DNA of 64,000 nt. It comes from Casuarius casuarius (lineage: Eukaryota; Chordata; Aves; Casuariiformes; Casuariidae). Every line of letters starts with the position of its first letter. Positions within the stretch are counted from its first letter, which is position 1. Positions 1 to 12,300 of this stretch are shown in pieces. Location: NCBI GenBank assembly GCA_003342895.1, contig PTFA01000035.1:3982703-4046702 (forward strand), in the 5' to 3' direction. The notes below the pieces were generated by a model, which was not told the DNA's origin, ran no database searches, and worked only from the letters and a program-made list of their open reading frames with translations. A program made the position numbers and the translations under genes.

Positions 1-2848
1 TTTACCTAGTCATTAAAAAAAAATTTTCAAAAAACAACAGACTAGGGGTTTCTGTAGTGAATATAAATTGTAGTCTCTTTCACATTCTAAATCAATGTTG
101 CTACATTTAAGAATAACTTTCAACTGCTTTTTCTAACCTCAAAGAATTTTTTTTAAAGTGGTTTTAATATGCATTTGTTTGATATGTTTTTAAAACTGAT
201 TAAGCCAGGAAGGCTTTGCATGTAATGCTTTACTTTATAGACCTGAGTCACTTTACTCCAAAACAGAGATGAAAGCAAGATATGGACATTGAAGTGGGAT
301 TAAACAGCAAGTGACAGTGTTTTACTTGTACTGTGTATATGAGAATAATTTCTGAATAAATTCCATCTAGTGCATGAGTATCTTCCGCTTGCAGTTATGA
401 TATCAAAGTTGCTTGTTTAGTTAGAACATATGTTGAAGTATTAGGCAGTCTGTATGATTCCAAAGCTCTCCATTCCCATTTATGCATGCTCAAAACTTAT
501 CAACCTGCTTCCCAATATTTTTTCCTAAACATTGTTTCTTGCCTGTAGCTCAAGGTCTGTGAGTATCTTACCAGATAACCCTTAAGTTTATCCTAAGCTC
601 ACAGAACTTCATATCAAGTGGACGTGACATATCTTGGCCTGCCGTAGGCAAAGTGTTGACAGGTTGGAAAGATAACCATCTAAGCTCACTCTGTTCCTCT
701 GATGCTCTGAAAGAGGGTGAAAACATATTTTGGCCTCTGACAGCATGGCCTTTTAGCAGGAGACATTTCTTCACCTTTATTCACTCAAGCCACTGAGTAT
801 TTCACAGCACAAAAAGCTTTTCTTGTTTACAAACCTGCCCCTTGTAGTCTAAACTTGTTGGTCAGCGTGTTGCTGGTTGCCAGTATCTGGGTTGCTAGTC
901 TGCTGGAATTGCTATTCCAGTTGTTGCAAGATCCTGGAAACAAATGAACCTCAAGCAAGTGTGAGAAAATAAAGCCTTTGTGTGGCCTATGTTGAATGAA
1001 TCACTTGTCTTTTATGTAGGATGCTACTGAGCAAAAGAGTCTGACTTGCTGGTAATTGTCTAAAGAGGAAGAAATTAGTTGTTTCTTCCTTGAATGGACT
1101 TGTAGGTGGAGCGGGAGATTTGATGCAGATGGAGATTTTACACAGAAAATGTCCAGGATGGGCTACTGGAAAGGCAGGACTTGTGGAAGGTTGCAGAGCT
1201 GTTGTGAATATCCTAGTGGGATGGTTTTGTGGCTTTTTTTTTTTTTTGGTCATCACTTAATTTTCCTTTAAAATGTTTCCATTACTGTTGTAATGTTCTG
1301 CAGTGATGTGGGCTTCTTTGACTCCTACGCTGTTTTGCAGTTTGCGTTCTCGCTATTGTTTTCTGTGATGCTCAGAGTTTCTCTGATTCGGTACTTGAAG
1401 GATTTCCCATGCCTTTTATTAATGTTTTTCTCAAAGAGATGCAATTTCGAGGCTTCATCTCCTATTGGATTTTCAATTGCTTGTTGAAGTACCATTTTTA
1501 TAAAGAGTTTATAAAAAGTTTGTTAGAAGCAGGAGTGGTTGCATTTTGTCCTTGCTGGTGTTCTGAAGGTAGAAAGCTCTGAGAAGTCCTGCTCAGTTTC
1601 TTGCTTCTACCTCCTCCCCTCATTACGTGTAAGTTACCTATAGAGCTCTGAGTTTCACTTGTTTTTCCTCTGAGCTGTACACAGTTGCTGGTAAGATTTC
1701 TGCTTCTCCTGATTAGAGGCATCTTCTGTTCCCCATAGTGTGAAATAATAAACAAGGCTATGTCAAAAGCTGAGGTGAAAAAGACGACTGCTGTTTGGAA
1801 AGAACCTGGAAATAACCATTAACAGGAGAAAATAAAAAGAATAAGGAGTTTGACTCCTGAATTCTAGTCCTACATATAGGAAGATGTAAATTGTTTCTGT
1901 TGCATCTTGCTTGTTTTGCAAATGATTTTTGTAGAAGAGTGAACATACCTTGAGGTCTTGCAATAAAATAAGTTACTAGGAGACGAGCTAAAGTAAGAGA
2001 AATGAGTGTGAAGTGAGTTACTGTCAGTGCAGAAGTCATTCAAGAAATTAGTTGGAATATGGTAAGTATTTCAAAGAAAACTCCAACTTTACAGCTAGGC
2101 TAGTTAGCAAAGTCTAATGATACTTTTCTGTCTCAGATATTAGTGATATGTAATGGAAGTGGTTTAATACTATTTCAGTATAAAAAACCTATTTTTAAAC
2201 AACTTCCCTTTAGAGAGTGCACCATTGTTTTGTGAAATCTGGTTTGGTTTAGCCTACAGATGTGTTTATGTAACAGATCCCTTATATTAGCTTGTAAAAC
2301 CTTTCATTGTAGCTTTCATTGTACACTTCCAGCCCAGGAAGTGTATTTTTGAATGAGCTCATTATTTTACCAGATACTCCTTTCATAAAGGGCATCAGTG
2401 CATTTTTGTATATTAGGTTTGTTGTACAAAATTAAACAGCTACAGTTATTTAATTCAGCTCTTTGTTTCTACCTTGTCTCCATCCTCCCAAAATACAGTC
2501 TAGCATGCACTGCATGTGTCTTGCCTGTGCATATTATATAAATATATATGCAAAAGCATAAGGGTCTTACAGAAGGAGTTTCTTTAATAATATTTTATTG
2601 CTAGAGACATTATTTGTTTAGACCCTTGGGGACCTTGAATAAACAATAAGCTTTCACTGGAAGGGTGCTAGACAGATGATCTATTTGCATTTTCTTTTAT
2701 GTTCTTGCAAATGTCTGTAAAACTGTCAGTTTGAAGGAGCCAGTTTATCAGTGAAAGGATAAGGAAGAGATAAGTCAGTTTAGTTCCACATGTTTGAAGT
2801 AGCTACTGCACTTACCCACATGTGTGTTGTGGATGAAAATAAGCTACT

Positions 2849-2851
<3 letters not shown>

Positions 2852-2887
<36 letters not shown>
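2852..2887. repeat. 36-base T homopolymer
   Basis: An uninterrupted run of 36 T, the longest homopolymer in the window. It could be the poly(A) tail of a retrocopy inserted on the minus strand: an AATAAA on the minus strand abuts it (complement TTTATT at 2885-2890). No gene-like sequence or target-site duplication was found in the 500 bases beyond. Confidence 0.9.
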
Positions 2888-2889
<2 letters not shown>

Positions 2890-4851
2890 TTTTACTAAAT
2901 GCAAAAACAAAAAAGAATAAAAAACACTTGAGTTAAATTCAAAAAAGTACTTCATAAAACAATTTGAATGCAAAAATCACTATGCACATTAATCCCATCT
3001 AAAAACCCATATAACTCTCAGCTGTGATAAATCTGAGATTCACCCTTTTTGGTGAAATATATCTGAGTTTGGAATGTGGACTTAAATGATGATAAGCATG
3101 AAGAAATTTTTGTCATAAATACCCTTACATAATCTTCAAATAGAATATCAGTTTATAGAGGTACCTGTCCTATGCTGTTGTCAAACTCAAATTATCAGTG
3201 CTTTTTCTGCTATTTCTATATTGAAAAGTTGATTTTAACTTAAAACTTTAGTTTTTTTCCATTTACATCTAGTCTCTTAGTTATGCACAAGGTATTTTAA
3301 TTTCTAGAAGAAAAGGTCATATCATTATCTGTGTTGTCACTAATGTCCTTTCCCCTCACCGTTTTTACTAGTGCTGCTATTGTGTGTTTAAAAAAAAAGG
3401 AAAAAAAAAAAAAGCGACGATTACCCAGGACTAACCACATGTCCTTTTATTAGCCTCACGATGGGTTTTATGCCCCTTCATTATCCTAACAGATGTCTCC
3501 CCTGATTTTTTTTTCCTAATTTTTCCATCAAATGTTTTACCTATGGCCTAAAAATTACATTGAATTATTTTCATCTCATTTAATCTTAAAATGCCTACCA
3601 CTGTGCTGCACTGTGGAAGCCTTACTTTTTACTGATGAAATGATTCTCGATTCTACTATGCATTTGATATGGTGGGTTTTTAGTTGCATGTATTTTTGAC
3701 CTTCTAACATACCCAATAACTGGTAGATTACCTCTCACAGATCTTATATGTAGTAAAAAGCATGCATGCAGTTTGTATAACAAGGCTTTCTGCATGTTCA
3801 TTCTACATGTTGAGGGGGCTTTCTTTAATCTGGAGGCTTTGGATGCAATTTCAGTGTTGTATTCTGTTGAGCTACCCACATCAGTATGTGCAGATTTTAT
3901 CATGTGGGCGATGTATGCATTCATGGGCCTGTGGACTTAAGAATATTTTCAAATTAGCTAGAGGAACTTGTTTAATAAAAATATGAATGCTGGGCTTTAG
4001 GTAGAAAGCTGAGAATTCTAGTGAAATTATTTAAATATAGAAGTTATTATGAAAATGGATTGATCATTTTAAAGGCCTAATCCAACAGGCAGTGGGAAGA
4101 GATATTATGCATATTTAGGGGTGAATGCATGTTTATCAAAAAAATGAATGTCAGTAGCTATCGAGTATCCTACAAAAAACTGGAGTCTTCCAAATCATGT
4201 AGCTCATTGTTTCCAGTGGGCTTTGTTTTGTTTCTCTGTAAAGGAGATTCTGTTCTAACTTTCAACAAAGCATTTGACTGCTTTTCATTTGGGAATACCA
4301 AAAATGCTTTTTGGTGGTTTGACTATGAAACTAGATCTTAAAGAAATGGAGTTATATCTATGAATACTTGCTATCAGAAGAAAAGCAATTTAAAAGTTAA
4401 TATTCAGACTATTTACAGAATCTAGCTATCACCCTAGGAATTTTCAGAAATGTATCTTTAATTTGCCTTCATTATGTAAGACTAAATTATTTAGGAAAGA
4501 ATACACAGAAGATGCAGATTCTTCTTTGCTCTGAGATAATGCTTTGTTCCTCATTTTCTTGCCACTTGTTTTGTATTGTCCACCCAAATTTCTTTCTGAC
4601 CTTAATATTTTTTTTGTGTTATCCCATACAGAAGTCAAAAGAAGAGCTTCACAGTAGATTTATGGAAAGCATAAATGAATCGTATGCACAAAAACATCTC
4701 TCTCCAATGAGGGGGGAAAAAAAGGCAAAACTTCTCACCATTTTGACTGCATTGGTTTAAATCATTAATTTCAGAAAGGTGCCTCTCCTGTCTTTGAAAT
4801 AAGATTTGAGAAAAATATATTTTCCCATATTCAAAAAATATATTGTTTTGG

Positions 4852-4915
4852 GAAACTCTGTGTACTGTTCAGAGTAGAAGTTTGAAACTCTGTGTACTGT
4901 TTAGAGTAGAAGTTT
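4852..4915 (+). repeat. 32-bp tandem duplication
   Basis: The unit beginning 'gaaactctgtgtactgtt' is repeated head to tail at 4852-4883 and 4884-4915 with one C/T difference, followed by the first bases of a third copy. The near identity suggests a recent local duplication or ongoing tandem instability. Confidence 0.95.
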
Positions 4916-5215
4916 GAAATTTGGCAGGAGAAATAACCTTAGTGTCAGGGATCTGTCCTTTACCATCTTTTTACAAATCTATCCCACTTCAGTCAAGTAG
5001 AAAGCCTTTGAAAAGTTGCAGTTGACACATTTTGGTAGACACTTTCAAGGTCTTTGCAGCTTATTTCCACAAAGGTTGTATTTCACTGAACTCACTCCAA
5101 AGTCTGGGATGGTCAGGAATTTTTCCTATATTTGTAGTTCTGGGGAGGGTCTTTGCTAAGGTGGGTATGAGAACTGAGATGATTAAATCCTTTTCTTTCC
5201 TGCCTTTTTTATGCG

Positions 5216-5238
5216 CCCCCCCCCCCCCCTTTTTTTTT
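5216..5238. repeat. C14-T9 homopolymer pair
   Basis: Fourteen C followed directly by nine T. The tract is likely length-polymorphic and hard to sequence, with no visible role. Confidence 0.9.
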
Positions 5239-5510
5239 CTTTCTCAAGCAGCATGGGAATCTGAGACTGGCGAGGTGAGAGGAAAGAGTAGGACAGGGCC
5301 TTAGACTGGGAAGAGATAGGATTGCAGATGGCCCAGAAGCAATCATGCTCTTGGGAAATGCACAGAAATCTGTCTGCTAAGATTCATTCCCTTCTATAGT
5401 TTGGAATGCAATATAAGATTTGTGAGTTTCACCATTCTTATCCTGGCAGCAAATATCTGTGAAATATCTGGCTGTCTTGCCTACTCACTCCTCATCATTG
5501 CTAATACCAA

Positions 5511-5528
5511 CTCCTACTGCAGTAGGAG
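5511..5528. repeat. Perfect 18-bp palindrome
   Basis: CTCCTACTGCAGTAGGAG reads the same on both strands. Allowing one bulged G, the flanking CAA and TTG also pair, giving a 12-bp stem around a central PstI-type site. Confidence 0.9.
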
Positions 5529-6084
5529 GTTGTATTTCCCTTTGTATACTTAATAGCAGAGTTTACATATTTATAGATTCCCACCCTGCTGATGAGAGCA
5601 ATGTAGTGTCAATTTGACATAACACAATTACATTTCTGTATGTTTTTGTAAGCCTGGGATACGTAAGTGACCCAGTCTTCCCTATCAACCTTTGAATAAT
5701 TGATGTGGCCAAGTTAATAACTCGTAAGTGAGGTTATACCACTGCCATCATGTTAATGATGCTGACAGTGCAATGGAGAATATGATCATAGCTGTCTTTG
5801 TCAGAGTCCCTGTGTGGCAAAAACGTAAACCAGGCTGTTGAAAGATACTCAGTGGTTATGCATACTGCATCATTTTGATACAGATGTGTTTTAATTTTGG
5901 GTTTTCTGCTTAAGCTACTTAAAATTGGATGAGTACTTCTAGTAACCAAAAGAGATGTTTTAAAATGTTCCCTTGACTTTACATTAGTATTAAAGTACAG
6001 GAGTATCAAGTAAGAAAGATATTATGTTTCAGTATGGCAGGTGTGTGTACTTAGTGTTTAAGATTGTAAGTGTTAAATTTACTT

Positions 6085-6200
6085 GGAAAGAATCATAGCC
6101 TATAAGTCCAGAAGATATAACTGCAGTTCAGTCTGACTTCATTCGCAATGCAGCCTGCAAGGCTTCCTTTAATTATTTTATATTTGTGTTAGAACACAAT
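6085..6200. mobile_element. Worn sauropsid interspersed repeat remnant
   Basis: 'gaatcatagcctataagtcc' followed by 'agaagat' and then 'cagtctgacttcattcgcaa' resembles a frequent sauropsid repeat (roughly 'tcatagactttaaggccaga' ... 'tctagtctgacctcctgca'). It is short and diverged; the family name is uncertain. Confidence 0.45.
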
Positions 6201-6423
6201 TAAAACAGGTTGTTGTGGCACACCTGGTAAGTATGAAAGTAAATAGGTAGGAGTTTTATGGCTAAAAAAGGTATAAAGAAGTGAAAGGGTTTGCCTAATC
6301 TCTCATACAGTTGACAACAATGACTTCTCAGGAATTGAGCTTGAGGTTCTTTTTCTGGTCCAGTTGTCTAACATTTGGCATGTTTTCTTATGTAATGACT
6401 TTATTTATTACTTTGTCTTGCAG

Positions 6424-6502
6424 GGAGGGGATCATCTAATTCAAAATTGCCGTCTGTTCCTGCAGTTTCTTCAGTGCCTGAGGATTCTGCTTCAAATATG
6501 AG
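6424..6502 (+). CDS. LRBA: LRBA coding exon (serine-rich linker)
   Basis: This 79-base exon has a clear acceptor (TTGCAG before 6424) and a donor after ATGAG (GTAACT). It begins with the last two bases of a split codon, carries 25 full codons and ends with two bases (AG) that join the T at 6833 to make serine. The protein is low-complexity and serine/proline-rich, beginning RGSSNSKLPSVP and ending EDSASNM. LRBA and NBEA differ strongly in this linker just before the conserved block, and the SNSKLPSVP-type wording is what I remember from LRBA. It probably acts as a flexible link between the N-terminal region and the conserved block. The intron that follows is only 330 bases. Exon boundaries are well supported; the paralogue choice is from memory. 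Confidence 0.87.
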
Positions 6503-6832
6503 GTAACTTTTTCAGTTGAACATCTGGACAGCTGTGATGCTGTTTACTTTTTTAATGATACAGTTGATATTACTATCCACATTATAATAAAATATTCACT
6601 TAAGAATGTTGTTTTGTTTATTATCAATACCTAATGGAGCTGCAATATACTGTATGTTGATTTCTGAGTTGCTGGGTCTTGATCCTTCCACAGAATTTGG
6701 GAAAATAACGTTGAAGAGGGGTTGATTCCTGACTGTACAATCTCAAGCAGTATTGCCAGAAACTATTCTCCCTTCTACAGAATTTCAGCAACGTCCTTCT
6801 AATTTTGTTAATCATATGCATCTTTTTGTTAG
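6503..6832 (+). other. LRBA: Short LRBA intron
   Basis: A 330-base intron between donor GTAACT and an acceptor reading TCTTTTTGTTAG. Its last 80 bases are open in the same frame as the following exon, from a TTG at 6753, so an ORF caller will wrongly run the coding region into the intron. The phase match with the exon at 6424-6502 and the known protein wording both support the acceptor at 6832. Confidence 0.85.
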
Positions 6833-6966
6833 TATTACAGATAGACTTGAACATGCTTTGGAAAAAGCTGCTCCACTTCTGAGAGAGATTTTTGTGGATT
6901 TTGCTCCCTTTCTTTCTCGGACTCTTTTGGGCAGTCATGGGCAGGAGTTGCTGATAGAAGGTACAA
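6833..6966 (+). CDS. LRBA: LRBA coding exon (conserved APLLREIF / [10 protein letters not shown] block)
   Basis: This 134-base exon has phase 2 at entry and phase 1 at exit: one base, 44 codons, one base. It encodes [20 protein letters not shown] followed by [20 protein letters not shown] and IEGT, a block strongly conserved in the neurobeachin/LRBA family. The donor is the GTAAGT at 6967, not the earlier GTACAA at 6961: only GTAAGT gives the expected EGTS-L-V-C junction with the next exon (A at 6966 joined to GT at 9293). The product is a large cytosolic scaffold of vesicle trafficking; in mammals LRBA protects CTLA-4 from lysosomal degradation (established for the family, not seen here). 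The [12 protein letters not shown] wording favours LRBA over NBEA. The frame stays open past the donor to a stop at about 7307. Confidence 0.96.
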
Positions 6967-9292
6967 GTAAGTTTCCATTAAAAAAATTTTTTTTGGTTTT
7001 GTTTTACCTTGGAGACTCAATGTCTATTTTTAATGCTGCCTTCAACCTAGAAGCTTTCTTCCTGCTTCCCCCTCTCAGTGCTGTCCACTGGATTTCACTG
7101 TCTCCTGTTCCTTCTGCCTTACTTCTCTGCTGGGGTCATTGCCATTGCCTCCTCATCTTTGCCATTCTTCTGTCTGCCTGTGCTACCTCTTTGCTTCACT
7201 CTCTCCTGATAGTTTCCACCATCTCATTATGTGGGGCCAACTGCTGTTGCCTCTTCCTTAGTTTTCCAACTCCTCCAGGGAATTATCTCATAGAAACTGA
7301 TGTATGAAATATACCATGCGAAATTTGAAAAGAAAACTTTGACAGTATTTTCTCAGGGACAGGATCAACACTGACACAAAGTTTAGTATAGTGAAGTAAG
7401 TACACAGACTGTGTATTTTGACTGTGATATTTTAACAGTGGGTTCCTTGGGAAGTATGTCAGCAGGGGCATATGAATCTGCTTCTGTCTTGCTGGTTTCC
7501 ATTTGGAGTGCAGTAAGGCAGGTAAGAGAAATCCTTCTCAATACCTTCAGAATGTATTCTCTGGTACTCCTGAGAAGATGAAGATTCAAGTGCACAACAA
7601 TGATCATGCTCTTCCTGGTGTTGGCTTAAGATGACTGAGATGTAGTTTTCTTCTTTCTACTGATGTGTGTTTTTTTTTTTTTTTAATTTTCTTTTAAGGC
7701 TTAGGTATGTAATGCAGACATTAGTGGCCTCAATTTTAAAAGTTGTGTTTGTTGGAATAGTGGGAATTTAGCAGTGAATGCCAGTTTTTCAGATTTTTCT
7801 TAATTTTGATTATCATATAAACCACTTCATGCACTGATTTTTAGAGTGAAAATTGCAGGTGTCATCTAGTTATAACAGTGAATTGAGTTAGACCCTGACC
7901 CTGTTGCAACTTCCAGTATCCCCATGCGCGACGCTCATGTTTGCTTGACTTAAGGTGGCCATTGGCACACGAGCAATATCTGTACTAATAGATGTAGTTG
8001 CTTCATGGGGAATGAATATTTTTTAAGATTTTTGAAATCACTTGTTCCATGGATTAGACACCCTGTATGTAGCGCTGAATGTATGGTCAGTATTGTCAGA
8101 AACATGAAGTATCAGACCCTGAGTCAACATACTGATGACTGTTGATGTAAGGAAAAAAAAAAAAAAAAAAAAGTGAGACTTCACTAAACTCCACTGAAAT
8201 TAAAATTGTTTATTGTAGGAATGTAGCTTGCTTGCCCCTCTTTGTGCTTTAATGGAAAGAAAAATTGACACAATTAATGTCTTCTGTAAGACTGAAAAGG
8301 ATGGAATTCTACTTTTGATTATACATGTGGGCATCACTTTACCTGATAAACATTTTAATGGAAACTACCTTGTGAACAAATTTGTTTCATTCGTTTAAAA
8401 AAATAACAGAAAAGAGATTTTTCTGAAAGCTTTATTTGCCAGGGAAGTAAGTATTCTATTTAGTTACATTTTTCTTGTCTAAAAATAATGAAAAGATAAT
8501 CTAGTTTCAAAGTATATTGAGTATGATATAGGTTATGTACAGAGATGAGTATTTCATAAATTGGATGACAAAATACAGGAAAATAATTGGCAGTATTTGG
8601 ACTGTTCAGACAAAAATAAACACACAAAACTAATTTTTCAGCCTAATAAAGAGATTAGATATTTTATAGAGAAACCCAAAACAAAATGCAAATTACAAAT
8701 AATAATAATAGTCAAATTAGTTTATAAACAATTGAGAATATATAATGGGTTACTGCTTGCACTTCTGCTAAGGTTTAGTGCAGGGTTAAGGGTCAAAGTA
8801 CTAATAAGAGTGTTTGGGATGTCTGCTGCCATGAAACAAAATGGAAACTTGATTGATAGCTGGGGGCTGAAAGGAGAACGTGCAGTGGAGAAAGCAAAGG
8901 TCATAAAGCCATTTCCCTTCTCTGCATATATAATGACCCAATCTTTCAAGAAATAACAAAATGTAGATACAGTGGATTAATATAACATATGTTAACCACA
9001 CTTCTCAGCGTTCTGAAACGCAAACATTTATGAAACTGTGAATAATGGAGGTAATGTTTTACTGCTAGCTGCATCTTTAGATGCAACGTATTGAATTTAT
9101 GATCTCCTTCTCACATGCTTTTATTTTGTGCTGATAAAGTACAAAATTGAACTGTAAATGGTATGAAAATTTCATCTTTCCTTGATTGTCAAGATGTTGC
9201 AGATAAAATCTATTGCGCTTTAAAATATTTTGTGTTAACAATTGATAACATATAAGTATGCACTTAGGTATAATACTTTTTTCCTTTTGTAG
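6967..9292 (+). other. LRBA: LRBA intron
   Basis: A 2.3 kb intron from donor GTAAGT to acceptor TTCCTTTTGTAG. It includes a pyrimidine-rich stretch at about 7040-7290, a T run near 7670 and a 20-base A run at 8153-8172. No exon, RNA gene or confident mobile element was recognised. Confidence 0.85.
8153..8172 (+). repeat. 20-base A run
   Basis: Homopolymer inside an LRBA intron. The 250 bases before it are slightly richer in GC but I recognise no retrocopy. Confidence 0.85.
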
Positions 9293-9354
9293 GTCTTGTG
9301 TGCATGAAATCCAGTAGTTCAGTTGTGGAGTTGGTGATGCTTCTTTGCTCTCAG
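9293..9354 (+). CDS. LRBA: LRBA coding exon (LVCMKSSSSVVELVMLLCSQ)
   Basis: A 62-base exon: two bases completing serine, then 20 codons ending in CAG at phase 0. The acceptor is TTTTGTAG and the donor GTGAGG, both good. The peptide LVCMKSSSSVVELVMLLCSQ matches the family at the expected place, directly after LLIEGTS. It is probably part of the helical region before the PH-BEACH unit; the hydrophobic VVELVMLLCS stretch looks like a buried helix rather than a membrane segment. Nothing is broken: no stop, frameshift or missing splice site. Confidence 0.96.
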
Positions 9355-12300
9355 GTGAGGTTTAAGCAACCAATATTATCTGAAATTGCTGTCATTGGGC
9401 AAAATAGAAATTACAGTTAAAATGCACTGCTTTAAGATTATGTGTAATGATTATGTAAAAAGATTATATGCAAGGACTTTTTATTTTTTTTAAGTGTTTT
9501 TTTTATAGTAGTTTTGACTACTCAGTAAGAGAGAGAAGATAGCGAGGGTTTTATGTTACCTTACTGTATAGCATTTACATAACCTTGATCTTGGTGTGCT
9601 TAAGTAATTCTATGCTGTCATTTTTGTAAGAGAAAATAAGATCAATAAAATATTAAGGTTATGGAAACAGATTGATTTCTGCACCTTGGCATGCTGAATC
9701 CTCTGGGATGAGGGGAATTTTTTCTTTCGTGTAGAGGTTATAAAATGAGTGATAAATACTTTTGAAACCCTGTCATTCTTAATTGATTTGACAAGTACTA
9801 AGAATTTGAGAAAAACGTAAGCAAGCAACCCTGGTTGTCAGCAGTGTGGGGCTTTCTACATTCCTAAATGCAAAACGATTTTAAATATTTAAAAACCTAA
9901 GAACTGCCCATCCCTGTGGTTAGAGAAGAGCCAGAACTGAAGGAACTTTCTTAAAATTGTAGTGAAAGAATTGCATTCACAGTATCAAGTGTTTTGGTTT
10001 TCTTGCTTTCTCTTGTATAATTAAATAGAAGAATGTTTTTATTGAGCCTTTCTTTTGGTGCCTTAAAAATGATACTTTTCTGGTAGTAAATTCCCCTACT
10101 TAAAACTTTAAAATAGCCTTTTTTAATGGGAATGGTATTGGTCTAGAGGTCAAGGGTTCTGACCCATTTCAAAACCTTTGACCTTCATTTACAGCCCTTA
10201 TGGTTTGCTTGCCTGACGAATAAGGATAATGCAAAATTAATGTTTCTTCACATCGATTTATTCATTTTAGTGCCTATATTGCCAAATTTATTTAGACTGT
10301 GCTGATAGACGTTTCATGAATACAAATGAAAGAATCATAGAAGGTGTGAAAAATCGATAGTCTGCATTGTCAATAAAGTGCAATAAGAACAGTTACTTCT
10401 GGAGATTACACCTAATGGATTTTACAATGAACTAGTGAAGAGTAGTTATGTTTTCCAGTGAGCTTATTATTCATGAATGTATTCAGAACTCTGCTCATCT
10501 AGTTCTCCATCTTTCTCAGAAAATATATATTCACCCTGAGAGGAACTTAATATTTCCCAGGGAACTTTTGGAGTTTAGAGGTGGTTAATTTGCATATTCT
10601 GAGACTGTAAGTGGACATTGTTTATGGCTTCTAGAATATGAATTTAACACTGATTTAAACTTAAAAATATCTTGCTACCAAGAAATCCATATAAAATTGT
10701 TAATATTCATTCATTAACGTGTTAGAGTAACACTAATTTAAGTACTAAATATGTGTCTAACAGCTTGGTATTACCATATTTAAAATTAGTTTCCTGTATC
10801 CTCGCTGCTTGTTTCAATAGTTAGTGGTTGGCTTGTTCTTTTCTGGTAGGGAAATCTAATCTTTTTTTAAGATCACGTTGTGCTCTGTACTGTACGTCAC
10901 ATGTGTGGTTGTGGGAAGTGGAAAGGATAAGGAATAAATGACGTGCTCTAATGCATCTATTTGTCATATGTGTCATAGTGCCACTTAATGCTAATCTAAT
11001 CAAATAGTGATTGCTTAGCAGTCCTAGTTACAAAAACTGAGGTTGTTCTTTATAAAGTACTAGAAATAAACCAATAAAGTCATGAAGACCACAGAATCTT
11101 TTTAAAGTTACACAGCAGCTGTAGTTTTTGGCATAATATGAAAAATGATGTGAGAAATGAATCTAAAATTAGCTCCAGATGTATACAGATTGTTCTGGGG
11201 TGATAATTACATTTTTCACTTTGAATTTTCCTAATTCAAAGAGGTCAGCATGGCAATCACAGAAGTGATTTATTTTGTTAAGAAGTGAACTGTCTTTTGC
11301 TACATGAAAGCTTGAGAGATATGAAATTGAATTTCAAGCCGACATTTTACAGATACTGGGAGGAGATGGGGTTGAGCTTGATTGATTTTGTTGTTGTTGT
11401 TGTTGGGGGGGAGGTTTGCCCAAGATAGGGTAGGAAGTGAAGTGATATCCTTTTGCTAAAATTTTAATTAATTTTTAAGAGGAGATGGAGAGGATGGAGT
11501 GCCAAAGATCAAAAGATCAGGTCAAAAACTAGTTTTTAATCACATAAATAATGTGGCATAGTTATAAAGTAAGTATCTGCAAATTTGATTTAAAACTTCA
11601 CAAATTTGTCAGCCATCGTTTTACAAAATTAAAAGACTGCTGTGATTAATATCTTCAGTGTTTTTTTATGCTAACCTCTTTCTGAAAAGTTGTTTTAAAT
11701 ATTGCATGGTGTTGTAGCACTTAGCTCTTTTTCTAAAAGATATGGATTTGGATTTGTGATGAGAACTTTTTTTTCTTTCTCAGAAGTGCAAAATATAATA
11801 CCAATATCTCACATGTCAATGTTTTTTCTCAAAAATAAGAAAATAAAACTATTTCTCAGGTGAAGAATAAGCAAAGAATATCTTTCTATGAAACTGACAT
11901 CTGGGTTAATATTTTTTCTTCCCTTTTATTTTTTCTTTTAAAGTTATTCAGGCATATGGAAAATTCCATTGGTTTTGTGTTTTAGTTTTGTATTTATATT
12001 TTAATACATTGCTTAATGTTTTACACAAGGTAAAAAGAGAAACAAGTAGTTAGAAAAAGCTTTTTTTCTGTATCTAAGTCAAAAACCACCGTGTTTTGAT
12101 AGACATGCTACATTTTGAGACGTGTGTGTCTGTGTGTATACTTATGTTTATATAAATCTATCAAAACATAAAGAAATCCTTCATTTAATATTACTGCAAA
12201 GTGTTCTTGCTTATTTGACATTAATATCATTTTTGAAAGAATCGACGTTGCATTCAAGGCCACTTTATAAAAGCGTTGTGTTGCTCATCCTAATTCAGTC

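Larger units (their letters stand above)
1..6423 (+). other. LRBA: LRBA intron (upstream, 5' end outside window)
   Basis: Non-coding sequence up to the acceptor of the first recognisable exon (pyrimidine-rich tract ending in TTGCAG at 6418-6423). I found no convincing coding exon here. A weak exon-like patch follows the acceptor ending at 4631 but has no good donor. The intron holds a 36-base T run, a 32-bp tandem duplication, a C/T homopolymer pair, a perfect 18-bp palindrome and a worn interspersed repeat at about 6085-6200. The next exon begins with two bases completing a split codon, so the preceding exon, not seen here, must end with one base of that codon. Confidence 0.8.

Noticed and set aside
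4632..4760. Exon-like patch KSKEELHSRFMESINES after a good acceptor
   Set aside because: No donor of quality follows; the frame runs on to a stop at about 4760 and the peptide is not recognised.
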